Shown here: positions 37,723 to 45,457 of the stretch, one piece after another
Position numbering within the stretch: the first letter of the stretch is position 1
Layout of the letters: each line of letters opens with the position of its first letter
Origin: Murdochiella vaginalis
Lineage (GTDB): Bacteria; Bacillota; Clostridia; Tissierellales; Peptoniphilaceae
Assembly (NCBI RefSeq): GCF_900119705.1
Contig: NZ_LT632322.1
Coordinates: forward strand, 868,001 to 932,000
DNA: 64,000 nt
Direction of reading: 5' to 3'
Position numbers and translations under genes: made by a program
The notes under the pieces: model-generated
What the model saw: the letters and a program-made list of their open reading frames with translations, nothing else
Told to the model about the DNA's origin: nothing
Database searches by the model: none

Positions 37723-39228
37723 TTACCGATCCGCCCGTGCAAACGCATTTTTCATCAAACGACTGGTCTCATTTAACACATTGGCCAGCGCTTTATCGGT
37801 TTCCTCGCGCAGCATTTTCGCCAACTCCTCGTTTGCTTCTTCCAGAAGAGCCGTGGCAGAGGAATAGCTATGCTTCTCTTCGACGATTTTTTCATCCCAC
37901 TGATTCAGCAGCTGATGCCCGCGCCAGGCGACATTTTCCTGATAATGCTCAATGTGGGCGATGTTTTCCGAAAAATGCGGATCCGCTAAAGCACCGATGA
38001 GGCGGCTTGCCCAATAGAAGCTATCCGTCGAGACGTTCTCCGGCGTGAAGGTGAGATACGCCGGGGCACGATTGACGTTGACATAGAGGGGACAGAACGC
38101 ATTAAAGACGTTGCTGGCAAACGCGACCCATTCTACGACGCGGCAGGCTTCCGGAAGCTCGGGGCGAATCTGCACACAGGCCAGATGCGCATTGCGATTG
38201 ATGCCGATGGGGCGGAAGAGACCGCGCTCGGAAGGATCGCCTTTTTTGGCATAGGGATCATACGGCGTGCCCTGATAATGATTGGAGAGCACTTCCTTCA
38301 CATCTTCCACCGTGATTTTTCGCTCCGGCACACGGCACCAGGGGATGTTGTTTGCCATGGGGGTGTAGTCTGCATCCGGACCGTCCCATTTTGTCTCGGT
38401 GGGGTTGAAGAAGCGCTGTACAATCCATGCGCGCGGGGTGTTATAGACATGGTCGGCATCCGAATGGCTGCCATAGGCATCGCGCGGATTAAAGGCATCT
38501 CCGTAGGAAAGATTCAGATGATGCTTTTCCGTAAATGCTTTGAGATCCGCTGAGCAGAGAAAGTCCTTCTGTTCGCCGTAGGCATCTGCAAAATCGAACG
38601 TATCCAGACCTAACTGATTCGGCATGACGACATAGCTGTCCTCCGGCACGCGGCGTGCCATCCAATGATGTCCGCCAATGGTTTCCAGCCACCAGATATC
38701 GTTCACATCCTGGAAGGCGATGCCGTTATTTTCGTAGGTACCGTAGGTTTCGAGCAACTCGCCCAGACGCAAAACGCCCTCGCGCGCACTGCGAATGTAG
38801 GGAAGGACGATCGTAACGAGATCCTCCTCGCCGATTCCACCCGGCACTTCCGCAACGTAATCGGGCTCACCCTCTTTTCCTTTCGCCGGAATGCGCTCCA
38901 CCATGGGATCTGCGCCCTGCACGCGAGGATTGGTGGTGAGTGTTTCCGTTGCCGACATGGAAACATTTGCGGCATTTACCCCTGCTGCGGCCCACTGGCC
39001 ATCCCGTAAACGAGCATCCGGCATCGCCGTATAGCGCAGGGGATTTTCCGGCAAGGGAATCTCTACATGCGAAATGACCGATTTATAGACCTTCGGTTGC
39101 TGCTCCGGCAGAACGACGTCAAGGCGTTTCTCCGTAAATCCGATACTTCCGCAATCCTCGTTGCGCGCGACGAGCGTGGAGCCATCATAGCTGGCCTTTT
39201 TTCCGACTAAAATGGTGGTACAAGCCAT
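37723..39228 (-). CDS. C69-family dipeptidase (PepD)
   Basis: A 501-residue N-terminal-nucleophile peptidase. The expected Cys nucleophile is at position 3 (MACTTILVGKKASYDGS), followed by ARNEDC. FQDVNDIWWLETIGGHHW and the middle DAYGSHSDADHVYNTPRAW are family segments. Such dipeptidases split dipeptides in the cytoplasm, fitting a peptide-fermenting lifestyle. The frame is open to 39273, but homology and the GAAAGGAAAACAA ribosome binding site fix the start at 39228. Confidence 0.92.
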   Translation of the reverse strand: MACTTILVGKKASYDGSTLVARNEDCGSIGFTEKRLDVVLPEQQPKVYKSVISHVEIPLPENPLRYTAMPDARLRDGQWAAAGVNAANVSMSATETLTTNPRVQGADPMVERIPAKGKEGEPDYVAEVPGGIGEEDLVTIVLPYIRSAREGVLRLGELLETYGTYENNGIAFQDVNDIWWLETIGGHHWMARRVPEDSYVVMPNQLGLDTFDFADAYGEQKDFLCSADLKAFTEKHHLNLSYGDAFNPRDAYGSHSDADHVYNTPRAWIVQRFFNPTETKWDGPDADYTPMANNIPWCRVPERKITVEDVKEVLSNHYQGTPYDPYAKKGDPSERGLFRPIGINRNAHLACVQIRPELPEACRVVEWVAFASNVFNAFCPLYVNVNRAPAYLTFTPENVSTDSFYWASRLIGALADPHFSENIAHIEHYQENVAWRGHQLLNQWDEKIVEEKHSYSSATALLEEANEELAKMLREETDKALANVLNETSRLMKNAFARADR

Positions 39229-39285
39229 TTGTTTTCCTTTCTGTTTTTGTTCTTCTTGCTCCGTACTTTTCAATGGTCATCGGAC

Positions 39286-39312
39286 AAAAAAAGAGACCGG
39301 ATGACCGATCTC
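39286..39312 (-). terminator. Terminator of the VWA/XpaC/binding-protein operon
   Basis: On the minus strand: GAGATCGG, loop TCAT, CCGGTCTC (one T-G pair), then seven Ts. It lies about 50 bases after the end of the last gene of the operon (39361). Confidence 0.82.
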
Positions 39313-39342
39313 ATTATAGCCGTCCTGCGTTTTCTTTGGCAA
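39313..39342 (-). promoter_or_regulatory. Promoter of the dipeptidase gene
   Basis: On the minus strand: -35 TTGCCA (39342-39337), 18-base spacer, -10 TATAAT (39318-39313). The predicted transcription start (about 39306) falls inside the upstream operon's terminator hairpin. Confidence 0.7.
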
Positions 39343-39360
39343 AGGAAGAAGAAAGCACGA

Positions 39361-40434
39361 TTAACGAATTTCCTGCATGAGCGCCTGCATGACGGCATAG
39401 GAGGGCATGGGCATGACGCCGGTAATGTCCTTGGGCACGCCTTGAACCGCGAAAAGCGACGGATCTGCTGTTCCGGCGGCAATGGTCCGAAAGCCGTGAT
39501 TTTTCCAGGCCATGGCTTGGACTTCTTTGGAAAGCAGCGCATCCAAGCCCAATTTTCCGTTTTCCGTCAAGGCAATATATACGTGATCCGACCAAACCGT
39601 CGGCGTCGGGTACAGAAGAATCAGATCATCACGCACCTGCCGGAAAAGATCCGGCTCCATGCGCGTCAGCTCAAGAATCTGATTTTCGTACCCGGCGACG
39701 ATGGGGTAGGCGCCGACGCCTTGCTTGAGAAACTGATTAAACATGTCGGCAGACGAGGACTGCATATGTCCAATCTCCTGGTATATCCGGCGAAGGGGTT
39801 CCTTGACCCGGGCAAGTGTGTCCGGCGTGACCACTTTGCCGTCATTCAAGCTATTGGCCAGAAGGCCTAAAAACATATTCCCCGAATTGGAGGCGTTGGG
39901 GTCGGTGGTATCCACCAACACGTTGCCGTAGAGTTGCGGAAGACCGAGGCTTTCCCAGGAAGTGCCGTCGGCAATGAGCAGGGCCAATTTTTTCATATTG
40001 ACGTAGTAGATGCCGTCCCGTGTGCTCACAATATCTTTTTTCTGCAGCGCATCGACGACCATTTTACGCGAATAGAGCACCAGAGGGGTGTTGAACACAA
40101 TATCGCTTGCGACCGATTTTCCACCCTGCTCCTTATAGATTTCGGCCGCCATTTTACTTGCCGGAAACAGATAGTCGAACTGTTGGGCATTTTGATTTTG
40201 TGCTGTTTCAGTGACCATGGCGATGGATCCGGCTTTGCGATAATCCACCGAAAGGTGGCTTTTTTTCATGGTGTCTAGGAATTCCTGACTTTGGAACAGC
40301 CCGATTTTCTCGCCGCCCAAAAGGCCGTTAATCGCCACTTCCTTCGGCCGGTTGGCGACGAAAAACACGTAAATCGCCGCAAAGACGGCAACGACGCCCA
40401 ATATGCCGACTCCGATCCATTTATTGCGATTCAT
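39361..40434 (-). CDS. Membrane-anchored solute-binding-like protein
   Basis: A 357-residue protein with an N-terminal signal anchor (WIGVGILGVVAVFAAIYVFF) and an extracellular domain resembling periplasmic binding-protein type 2 folds: IAMVTETAQNQNAQQFDYLF, YGNVLVDTTDPNASNSGN, and MPSYAVMQALMQ. There is no lipobox. The ATG overlaps the XpaC-like stop by four bases, so it is the last gene of a coupled operon. It shares its fold with the first part of the VWA protein of this operon. No ABC permease or ATPase is nearby, so it may be a sensor or envelope factor rather than an import component. Confidence 0.65.
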   Translation of the reverse strand: MNRNKWIGVGILGVVAVFAAIYVFFVANRPKEVAINGLLGGEKIGLFQSQEFLDTMKKSHLSVDYRKAGSIAMVTETAQNQNAQQFDYLFPASKMAAEIYKEQGGKSVASDIVFNTPLVLYSRKMVVDALQKKDIVSTRDGIYYVNMKKLALLIADGTSWESLGLPQLYGNVLVDTTDPNASNSGNMFLGLLANSLNDGKVVTPDTLARVKEPLRRIYQEIGHMQSSSADMFNQFLKQGVGAYPIVAGYENQILELTRMEPDLFRQVRDDLILLYPTPTVWSDHVYIALTENGKLGLDALLSKEVQAMAWKNHGFRTIAAGTADPSLFAVQGVPKDITGVMPMPSYAVMQALMQEIR

Positions 40435-41135
40435 TTTCGTCCTCCTCCCATAGTGATGGTTTTTTCTAACAGCTCCGATTCCTCTTCCAGATTCTGCATC
40501 GCATCGCGATGGTATCCATCACGCTGATTCACGAAGATGGTGTGCAGATAGTCGACGGATGTCGCCGTCTGTTCGCGAATGGAGAGAAATTTTTCCTCCG
40601 AAAGGTGTGCATTTTGCATTTCCACATAGTTTTGAAAAATGCGATTCGCCGTTTCCAAGTAGTAGGTTAAGAATTGGCGAGAGGGCAAAATTTTTTCGGG
40701 GTGACGGGTGAGGTAATAAAAAATATCTGCCCCTACACGAACCAGCTCATCCGCTTGCTTAAAGAGTTTTCCGTCGGTAATGCGATATTGCCATTGGCGC
40801 ATTTCATCCATGGTCTTGCGTGTTGCACGATAGAGCAGAAGTGCTTCCTCGCCCTGCTCCAAACGATCAATCGGCGTGGTACCGATCCGTTCCACCGATT
40901 TCGTCAGAAATTGAAGAGCGACGGTAATGCCCAGCCCCAGAAGAAGGGCGACAGGGAAGGGCCAATGCAAGAGAAACAACAGGATGAGAAAGAGAAGCGA
41001 GCCGATCAGTCCGGCAAGCACGGTTTTTCCGGCACTGCCTTTTGGCGCAGCTCCTGTGGATTCCTCCTGCTCTTCCTGGCGGCGTTTTTCTTTTTCCGCA
41101 GAGAGATGCCGTTTCACGCGACCCCAGAACGTCAT
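40431..41135 (-). CDS. XpaC-like membrane protein
   Basis: A 234-residue protein: a charged N-terminus, two hydrophobic segments (about residues 38-76, VLAGLIGSLLFLILLFLLHW and ALLLGLGITVALQFL), then a helical C-terminal domain (YYLTRHPEKILPSRQFLTYY, LETANRIFQNYVEMQ). This resembles the XpaC family, named for 5-bromo-4-chloroindolyl phosphate hydrolysis and usually found beside toxic-anion-resistance TelA proteins. No telA gene is present here. Start and stop overlap the neighbours by one and four bases, so the three genes are translationally coupled. Confidence 0.6.
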   Translation of the reverse strand: MTFWGRVKRHLSAEKEKRRQEEQEESTGAAPKGSAGKTVLAGLIGSLLFLILLFLLHWPFPVALLLGLGITVALQFLTKSVERIGTTPIDRLEQGEEALLLYRATRKTMDEMRQWQYRITDGKLFKQADELVRVGADIFYYLTRHPEKILPSRQFLTYYLETANRIFQNYVEMQNAHLSEEKFLSIREQTATSVDYLHTIFVNQRDGYHRDAMQNLEEESELLEKTITMGGGRK

Positions 41136-42769
41136 CAGTTGTACCCCTTTACCGTACGGAAGGCATGAACCAGATCTTCCCGCCCGTCAAAGACACGGGC
41201 GTTGGACATCTCGGCAAGGGCCTTCATCTCTTCTTCACTGGCCTCCCCAAACAGAATGGTAAAGATCGGAATATCAAGCCCCCGTTCTTCATAAGACGCG
41301 TTTAAATCGGAAGCACTCATCGTTCCATTGGCCATGCCGTCCGACATGACTACGATGGCGGGAATGTAGTTGTCAAGTTCCTTGCGACGCTCATCCAGGT
41401 AATGTAAGGCATAATCCACCGCTTCATAAAGAGAAGTGGCTCCTCGTGGCGAAAAACTTTGGGCAAAGGTGTACAGCTCACTTGGATCCTTTCCGACAAC
41501 CTCTTTCGGCTGATATACCTCGGAAGAAAACGGTAGGAGCACCGTGCGGTCCTTAGTCGTCCCCTGTAAGAGATTTTTCTTCGCATTTTCCGGCACCAAA
41601 ATTTCGCTTAGGGCATACATCATGGAATTGTATCCTTTTCCGCTCATGCTTCCCGAATAGTCCAACACATAGACCGTGTAGGCCGGCTTTTTGAAGCTGG
41701 ATTGATAGAGGTCCAGCGCCTGCTCGATGACGGCATTTTGCGGTAAACGAATGGGTGAAAGAAGACGATCCGCCTGAATGTCCCATTCTTTTTTGTAGAT
41801 CGATCGATTGGCTTCACTGTCTTTTCCAAAGGCGTTGCGCTTTCCGGTGCGTTCGATCTGCTGCTGCCCTTCTTCACTGAGCAGATACGCTTGAAAAGCA
41901 AGAAAGTCTTTTTCTTTCTCGGCATCGCCTTTATCCACATAGGCAAGAGGGGAATCCGAAAGCGAAATGCCGTCGGCGGGATAGACTGCCGTCAGCGTTT
42001 CCTGGCCGCGGCGCTCCAGCTCCTGATTGGCTTGGATGATGAGTTGCTCATAGTTCACCATGGCGTCATAGCCGCCTTGCAAAAACAGGTCGACGAGCCA
42101 GTTGGATGAGCCTGAAGAACGATTGACGCCGCTGAGAAAGGCGGTGATGCGCTCTTGGAGCTTGGAATCTTCCAGATCCTCTTTCGTAATGCCATCCTGA
42201 GGAGTAGCCGAGAGGGCGGTTAAAAAAGCCAGATAGGCGCTTGCGCCGGAATTGGATTGCGTAGCCGAGGTCATGGCGAACTTGAGCTTTCCGCTGGTGA
42301 TGCTCTGTTCAATTTCAGCCATCGTCACATCTTTACGACCGGCAAAGCCGAGCTCTTTTGCAAGAGACTGGCGGATGCCGAAAATGACGGGCGTGACCGC
42401 AATGGTTTCCATGTGTTTCAAAGTATGGCGGGTGTCGCCCATATTGAGCCATAGAAGGGATGCCGGCCAAACGGCATCATACGGGTTTTCCTCCTGTCCG
42501 ATAAGGCGCATGATGTCCAGTGATCCCAGGTAATCCATTTCGATGCGCTTTCCGCTCTTTTTTGCATATTCTTCAAAGATCGGTTCCAGCACTTTCATTT
42601 CGGAGCCGGCAACAATTTTCAGCGGCTCACCGGATCCTGCGTTTGTGATAAAATCGGCATCGTTCTTGTTTTCCGTATGGGATAATCCATCACTCGGAGC
42701 AAGTTCATCGCAGGACGTGAACAGCAAAACAAATGCCAAGAGAAGAACAAACCAGGACGATTTTTTCAT
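41135..42769 (-). CDS. Lipoprotein fusing a solute-binding domain to a VWA domain
   Basis: A 544-residue predicted lipoprotein (SSWFVLLLAFVLLFTSC lipobox). Residues about 50-340 form a type 2 solute-binding-like domain (LKIVAGSEMKVLEPIFEEYA, DYLGSLDIMRLIGQ, AMTSATQSNSGASAYLAFL). The rest is a von Willebrand A domain with an intact MIDAS: DYSGSMSG (Asp370), the Thr in PRGATS, and MSDGMANG. Two adjacent ATGs (42772 and 42769) follow GAAAGGAAAA; the second has better spacing. It heads a three-gene coupled operon. It likely binds a ligand plus metal-dependent partners at the cell surface; the function is unknown. Confidence 0.78.
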   Translation of the reverse strand: MKKSSWFVLLLAFVLLFTSCDELAPSDGLSHTENKNDADFITNAGSGEPLKIVAGSEMKVLEPIFEEYAKKSGKRIEMDYLGSLDIMRLIGQEENPYDAVWPASLLWLNMGDTRHTLKHMETIAVTPVIFGIRQSLAKELGFAGRKDVTMAEIEQSITSGKLKFAMTSATQSNSGASAYLAFLTALSATPQDGITKEDLEDSKLQERITAFLSGVNRSSGSSNWLVDLFLQGGYDAMVNYEQLIIQANQELERRGQETLTAVYPADGISLSDSPLAYVDKGDAEKEKDFLAFQAYLLSEEGQQQIERTGKRNAFGKDSEANRSIYKKEWDIQADRLLSPIRLPQNAVIEQALDLYQSSFKKPAYTVYVLDYSGSMSGKGYNSMMYALSEILVPENAKKNLLQGTTKDRTVLLPFSSEVYQPKEVVGKDPSELYTFAQSFSPRGATSLYEAVDYALHYLDERRKELDNYIPAIVVMSDGMANGTMSASDLNASYEERGLDIPIFTILFGEASEEEMKALAEMSNARVFDGREDLVHAFRTVKGYN

Positions 42770-42781
42770 CATTTTTCCTTT

Positions 42782-42827
42782 CACTTCGAGAAAAAAGAGC
42801 CAGCCACTCCGAGAAAAAAGAGCCGAC
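42782..42827. repeat. Two tandem 23-bp direct repeats before the VWA gene
   Basis: Copies at 42782-42804 and 42805-42827 share 20 of 23 bases. On the minus strand they read as GGCTCTTTTTTCTCG-containing units, directly upstream of the VWA gene's ribosome binding site. They could be a regulatory or structural leader element. Confidence 0.7.
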
Positions 42828-42859
42828 ATCGCTATGTAAGAAACCGAAAATCTGGCTTC

Positions 42860-42865
42860 ATTATA
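42860..42865 (-). promoter_or_regulatory. Candidate -10 element of the VWA operon
   Basis: A perfect TATAAT on the minus strand (42865-42860), about 90 bases upstream of the VWA gene start. No good -35 is found at 16-18 bases. Confidence 0.4.
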
Positions 42866-43022
42866 TCGAATAAATGGCGGAAAATAGCCATTAGAAGCGC
42901 ATCCCATGTAAAGTTTCTGTGAGCTTTTCGTTATAAAATGGTAAGGGGAACGTGAAGTAGAAATTGGGGTAAGAATGCCGCGGAAGAGAAGGCATAGAGG
43001 TCAAAGAAGGAAGGGAGCCAAA

Positions 43023-43373
43023 ATGGATTGTCTATTTTGTAAAATTGCACAGGGAGAAATTCCAACGGAGCTGGTATACGAAGATGAGAATGTGGTGGCG
43101 TTTCGTGATATTTCGCCCATGGCGCCGGTACATCTTCTCTTTGTGCCGAAAAAGCATATCGCCTCGGCAAATGCGTTCGCCGACGGGGAAGACGCCGCCA
43201 TTGTCGCTCGCATTTTTGAGGCCATTGCCTCTGTTGCGAAACGCGACGGCTTTGCGGAAAGTGGGTATCGCGTGATCAGCAATTGCGGAAAAGACGGAGG
43301 ACAGAGTATCGATCATTTGCATTTTCACGTCCTCGCGGGACAACCCATTCGCTTTCCGGGCTTTGATGCCTAG
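43023..43373 (+). CDS. HIT-family nucleotide hydrolase
   Basis: A 116-residue histidine-triad protein: DCLFCKIAQGEIPTELVYED at the start and the triad HLHFHVLAG near the end. The C-x2-C pair plus distal His may bind zinc. HIT proteins hydrolyse nucleoside phosphoramidates or dinucleotides. The start at 43023 follows AAGGGAGCCAAA; an in-frame ATG at 42975 is not supported by homology. rpsU follows 124 bases later with its own promoter. Confidence 0.93.
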   Translation: MDCLFCKIAQGEIPTELVYEDENVVAFRDISPMAPVHLLFVPKKHIASANAFADGEDAAIVARIFEAIASVAKRDGFAESGYRVISNCGKDGGQSIDHLHFHVLAGQPIRFPGFDA

Positions 43374-43432
43374 TCTCAAAAGGGAGTCAGAAGCCGGCGT
43401 CTGCCTAATATAGCTACTCGCTTTTTCACGGG

Positions 43433-43462
43433 TTGACTTTTCTAATGCTCATCGCATATAAT
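43433..43462 (+). promoter_or_regulatory. Sigma-A type promoter of rpsU
   Basis: -35 TTGACT at 43433-43438, 18-base spacer, -10 TATAAT at 43457-43462, 35 bases before the rpsU ATG. Confidence 0.8.
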
Positions 43463-43497
43463 TCAAGTTACGAATTTAACCCGAGGGGGGTGAAAAA

Positions 43498-43677
43498 ATG
43501 CCGGAGATTCGCGTCGGAGACAATGAATCCATTGAAAGTGCTCTGAAGCGGTTTAAACGTTCCATCGCTCGCGCAGGCACATTAGCCGAGTATCGCAAGC
43601 GTGAACATTACGAAAAGCCGTCCATCAAGCGCAAAAAGAAGTCAGAAGCGGCTCGTCGTAAAAATCGTAAACGGTAA
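43498..43677 (+). CDS. rpsU: Ribosomal protein S21
   Basis: A 59-residue S21: [20 protein letters not shown], then [19 protein letters not shown] and a basic end RRKNRKR. It binds near the anti-Shine-Dalgarno region of the 30S. It has a strong GAGGGGGGTG ribosome binding site, its own promoter and its own terminator. Confidence 0.95.
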   Translation: MPEIRVGDNESIESALKRFKRSIARAGTLAEYRKREHYEKPSIKRKKKSEAARRKNRKR

Positions 43678-43684
43678 GTCTTGT

Positions 43685-43721
43685 AAAGATGGCATCTCAC
43701 GGATGCCATCTTTTCGTTTTT
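43685..43721 (+). terminator. Terminator after rpsU
   Basis: Stem AAGATGGCATC (43686-43696), loop TCACG, mirrored arm to 43712, then TTTCGTTTTT. Confidence 0.9.
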
Positions 43722-43871
43722 GTACGAGCATTTTCGCTTTCTTCACGTCGATCGATTTTGCCTTTTCCCTTTCGCATCCACGGAGGAAGGTTCTCGTCTG
43801 CGAAACGAAGAAAAATGGCGGAAACGGGTACAAATAACACAAATTGAAACGATCTGGAAAGGACATTAAGG

Positions 43872-44864
43872 ATGGATGACAATTTCGTTGCAATACCGGT
43901 TCTACTCATTGCGGTTTTTCTGCTCAGTATTTTCTTTGTATTTGTGCCGGTGGGGCTCTGGATTACGGCACGTTTTTCGGGCGTGCCTGTAAAAATCAGT
44001 GACTTGGTCGGCATGCGCCTGCGTCGCGTAACGCCGTCGCACATCGTCAATCCGTTGATTAAGGCCACCAAGGCCGGCCTCTCCCTGCAGTTAAATGAGC
44101 TGGAAGCGCATTATCTCGCCGGTGGTAACGTCAACCTCGTTGTGGACGCGCTCATCGCGGCGCAGCGCGCCAACATCGATTTAAGCTTTAAAGAAGCGAC
44201 GGCCATTGATTTAGCCGGACGAAATGTGTTGGAAGCGGTGCAGGTATCGGTCAATCCCAAGGTGATTGAAACGCCGGAAATTGCCGCCGTCGCGAAGAAC
44301 GGCATCGAGGTACAGGTGAAAGCCAAGGTTACGGTGCGCGCGAACATTCAGCGCTTAGTCGGCGGCGCCGGCGAAGCGACCATTATTGCGCGTGTCGGCG
44401 AAGGTATTGTCACTACGGTTGGTTCTTCCAAGACGCATTCCGCCGTGCTGGAAAACCCGGATTTGATTTCACAGACGGTGCTGAACAAAGGACTTGACTC
44501 CGGTACGGCATTTGAGATTCTTTCGATTGACATCGCCGACGTCGACATCGGGCGCAACGTCGGGGCGAAGTTGCAGATGGAACAGGCCGAGGCCGACAAG
44601 CGCATTTCCCAAGCTAAAGCCGAGGAACGCCGTGCGCAGGCGGTTGCTTCCGAGCAAGAGAACCTTGCCGAGATTCGCCGTCAACGCGCGAAGGTCGTGG
44701 AAGCCGAAGCCCTTGTGCCGGAAGCACTGGCCAAGGCCTTGAGCGAAGGCCGCATGGGAGTGATGGATTATTATGAAATGCAGAATATGATTTCCGACAC
44801 CCGGATGCGCCAATCCCTCGCCGGTGAAGAGCAGAAGCCGGGGGATACCACGCAGAATGCTTGA
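43872..44864 (+). CDS. floA: Flotillin-like protein FloA
   Basis: A 330-residue FloA. There is an N-terminal membrane-inserted hydrophobic segment ([20 protein letters not shown]), then the SPFH-type region ([20 protein letters not shown]) and the C-terminal coiled part rich in Ala/Glu ([20 protein letters not shown]). Flotillins scaffold membrane microdomains and affect membrane fluidity and cell-wall synthesis. The stop codon (TGA at 44862) is followed at once by a ribosome binding site for the next gene, so the two are probably translated together. Confidence 0.95.
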   Translation: MDDNFVAIPVLLIAVFLLSIFFVFVPVGLWITARFSGVPVKISDLVGMRLRRVTPSHIVNPLIKATKAGLSLQLNELEAHYLAGGNVNLVVDALIAAQRANIDLSFKEATAIDLAGRNVLEAVQVSVNPKVIETPEIAAVAKNGIEVQVKAKVTVRANIQRLVGGAGEATIIARVGEGIVTTVGSSKTHSAVLENPDLISQTVLNKGLDSGTAFEILSIDIADVDIGRNVGAKLQMEQAEADKRISQAKAEERRAQAVASEQENLAEIRRQRAKVVEAEALVPEALAKALSEGRMGVMDYYEMQNMISDTRMRQSLAGEEQKPGDTTQNA

Positions 44865-44872
44865 GGCGGAAT

Positions 44873-45448
44873 ATGAACGGGATGAACCAAGGGGATTTTC
44901 TGCTGGATCTTTTTGAAAATCTATGGGACACCTATGCGGTGAAAAAGGAACGGAACATTTCTTCGAAGGCTACTCGCCCTCCCTCGACAAAGTCTCATTC
45001 CGTCCAGGAAGGCGAACGTGTCGTCGCACCGGTGATTTCCATGGAAGGCGAAGGCGTTGTACCGCCGGTCCGTACGATGGAAGGCGAAAGTGTCGTTCCG
45101 CCGGTGATCTCCATGGAAGGGGAAGGTGTCGTTCCGCCGGTGATCTCCATGGAAGGGGAAGGTGTTGTACCGTCGGTGATTTCCATGGAAGGTCCGCCCG
45201 AGGATAAGACGCCTGCGGATACGGAGCAAAAACAACAAAAACCGGCGTCGAAACAAACAGAAAAAGCAACTGATTCGACACCGTTATCCGAACTTGCCCG
45301 GGAATTATCGGCGCCGAATAGGATGAAACAAAAGGCATGGTTAACACAAGCCGTTGTGGCCAAAGAATTGCTCAGCACGCCGGCTGAGCGGCGAAAAGCT
45401 AGGCACGAAAGGATGCTAAGGCGTTTGCGCCGCCAAAGAGGGGAGTAA
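44873..45448 (+). CDS. Unknown protein with five 12-residue repeats
   Basis: A 191-residue protein I do not recognise. Residues 1-45 have a short MNQGDFLLDLFENLWDTYA segment that could bind a partner. Residues 48-107 are five 12-residue repeats of the type EGVVPPVISMEG (variants ERVVAP, RTMEG, ESVVPP, VVPSV). Then a Lys/Gln/Thr-rich linker and a basic helical end (RRKARHERMLRRLRRQRGE). No signal peptide or membrane segment. It is placed between floA and phoH, where many Clostridia have yqfC/yqfD. The ATG at 44873 follows TTGAGGCGGAAT; a TTG at 44861 is an alternative start. Confidence 0.6.
   Translation: MNGMNQGDFLLDLFENLWDTYAVKKERNISSKATRPPSTKSHSVQEGERVVAPVISMEGEGVVPPVRTMEGESVVPPVISMEGEGVVPPVISMEGEGVVPSVISMEGPPEDKTPADTEQKQQKPASKQTEKATDSTPLSELARELSAPNRMKQKAWLTQAVVAKELLSTPAERRKARHERMLRRLRRQRGE
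45014..45193 (+). repeat. Five tandem 36-bp coding repeats
   Basis: Units start at 45014, 45050, 45086, 45122 and 45158, each 36 bases and in frame. The third and fourth units differ at only one or two bases, while the first, second and fifth have more substitutions. Codon choice differs between units (gtt gta versus gtc gtt), so the array is not simply a fresh duplication throughout. Confidence 0.95.
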
Positions 45449-45457
45449 AAGGAACGC

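Noticed and set aside
45014-45193. Possible CRISPR array
   Set aside because: The five units are contiguous, without spacers, in frame and translated, so they are coding tandem repeats.
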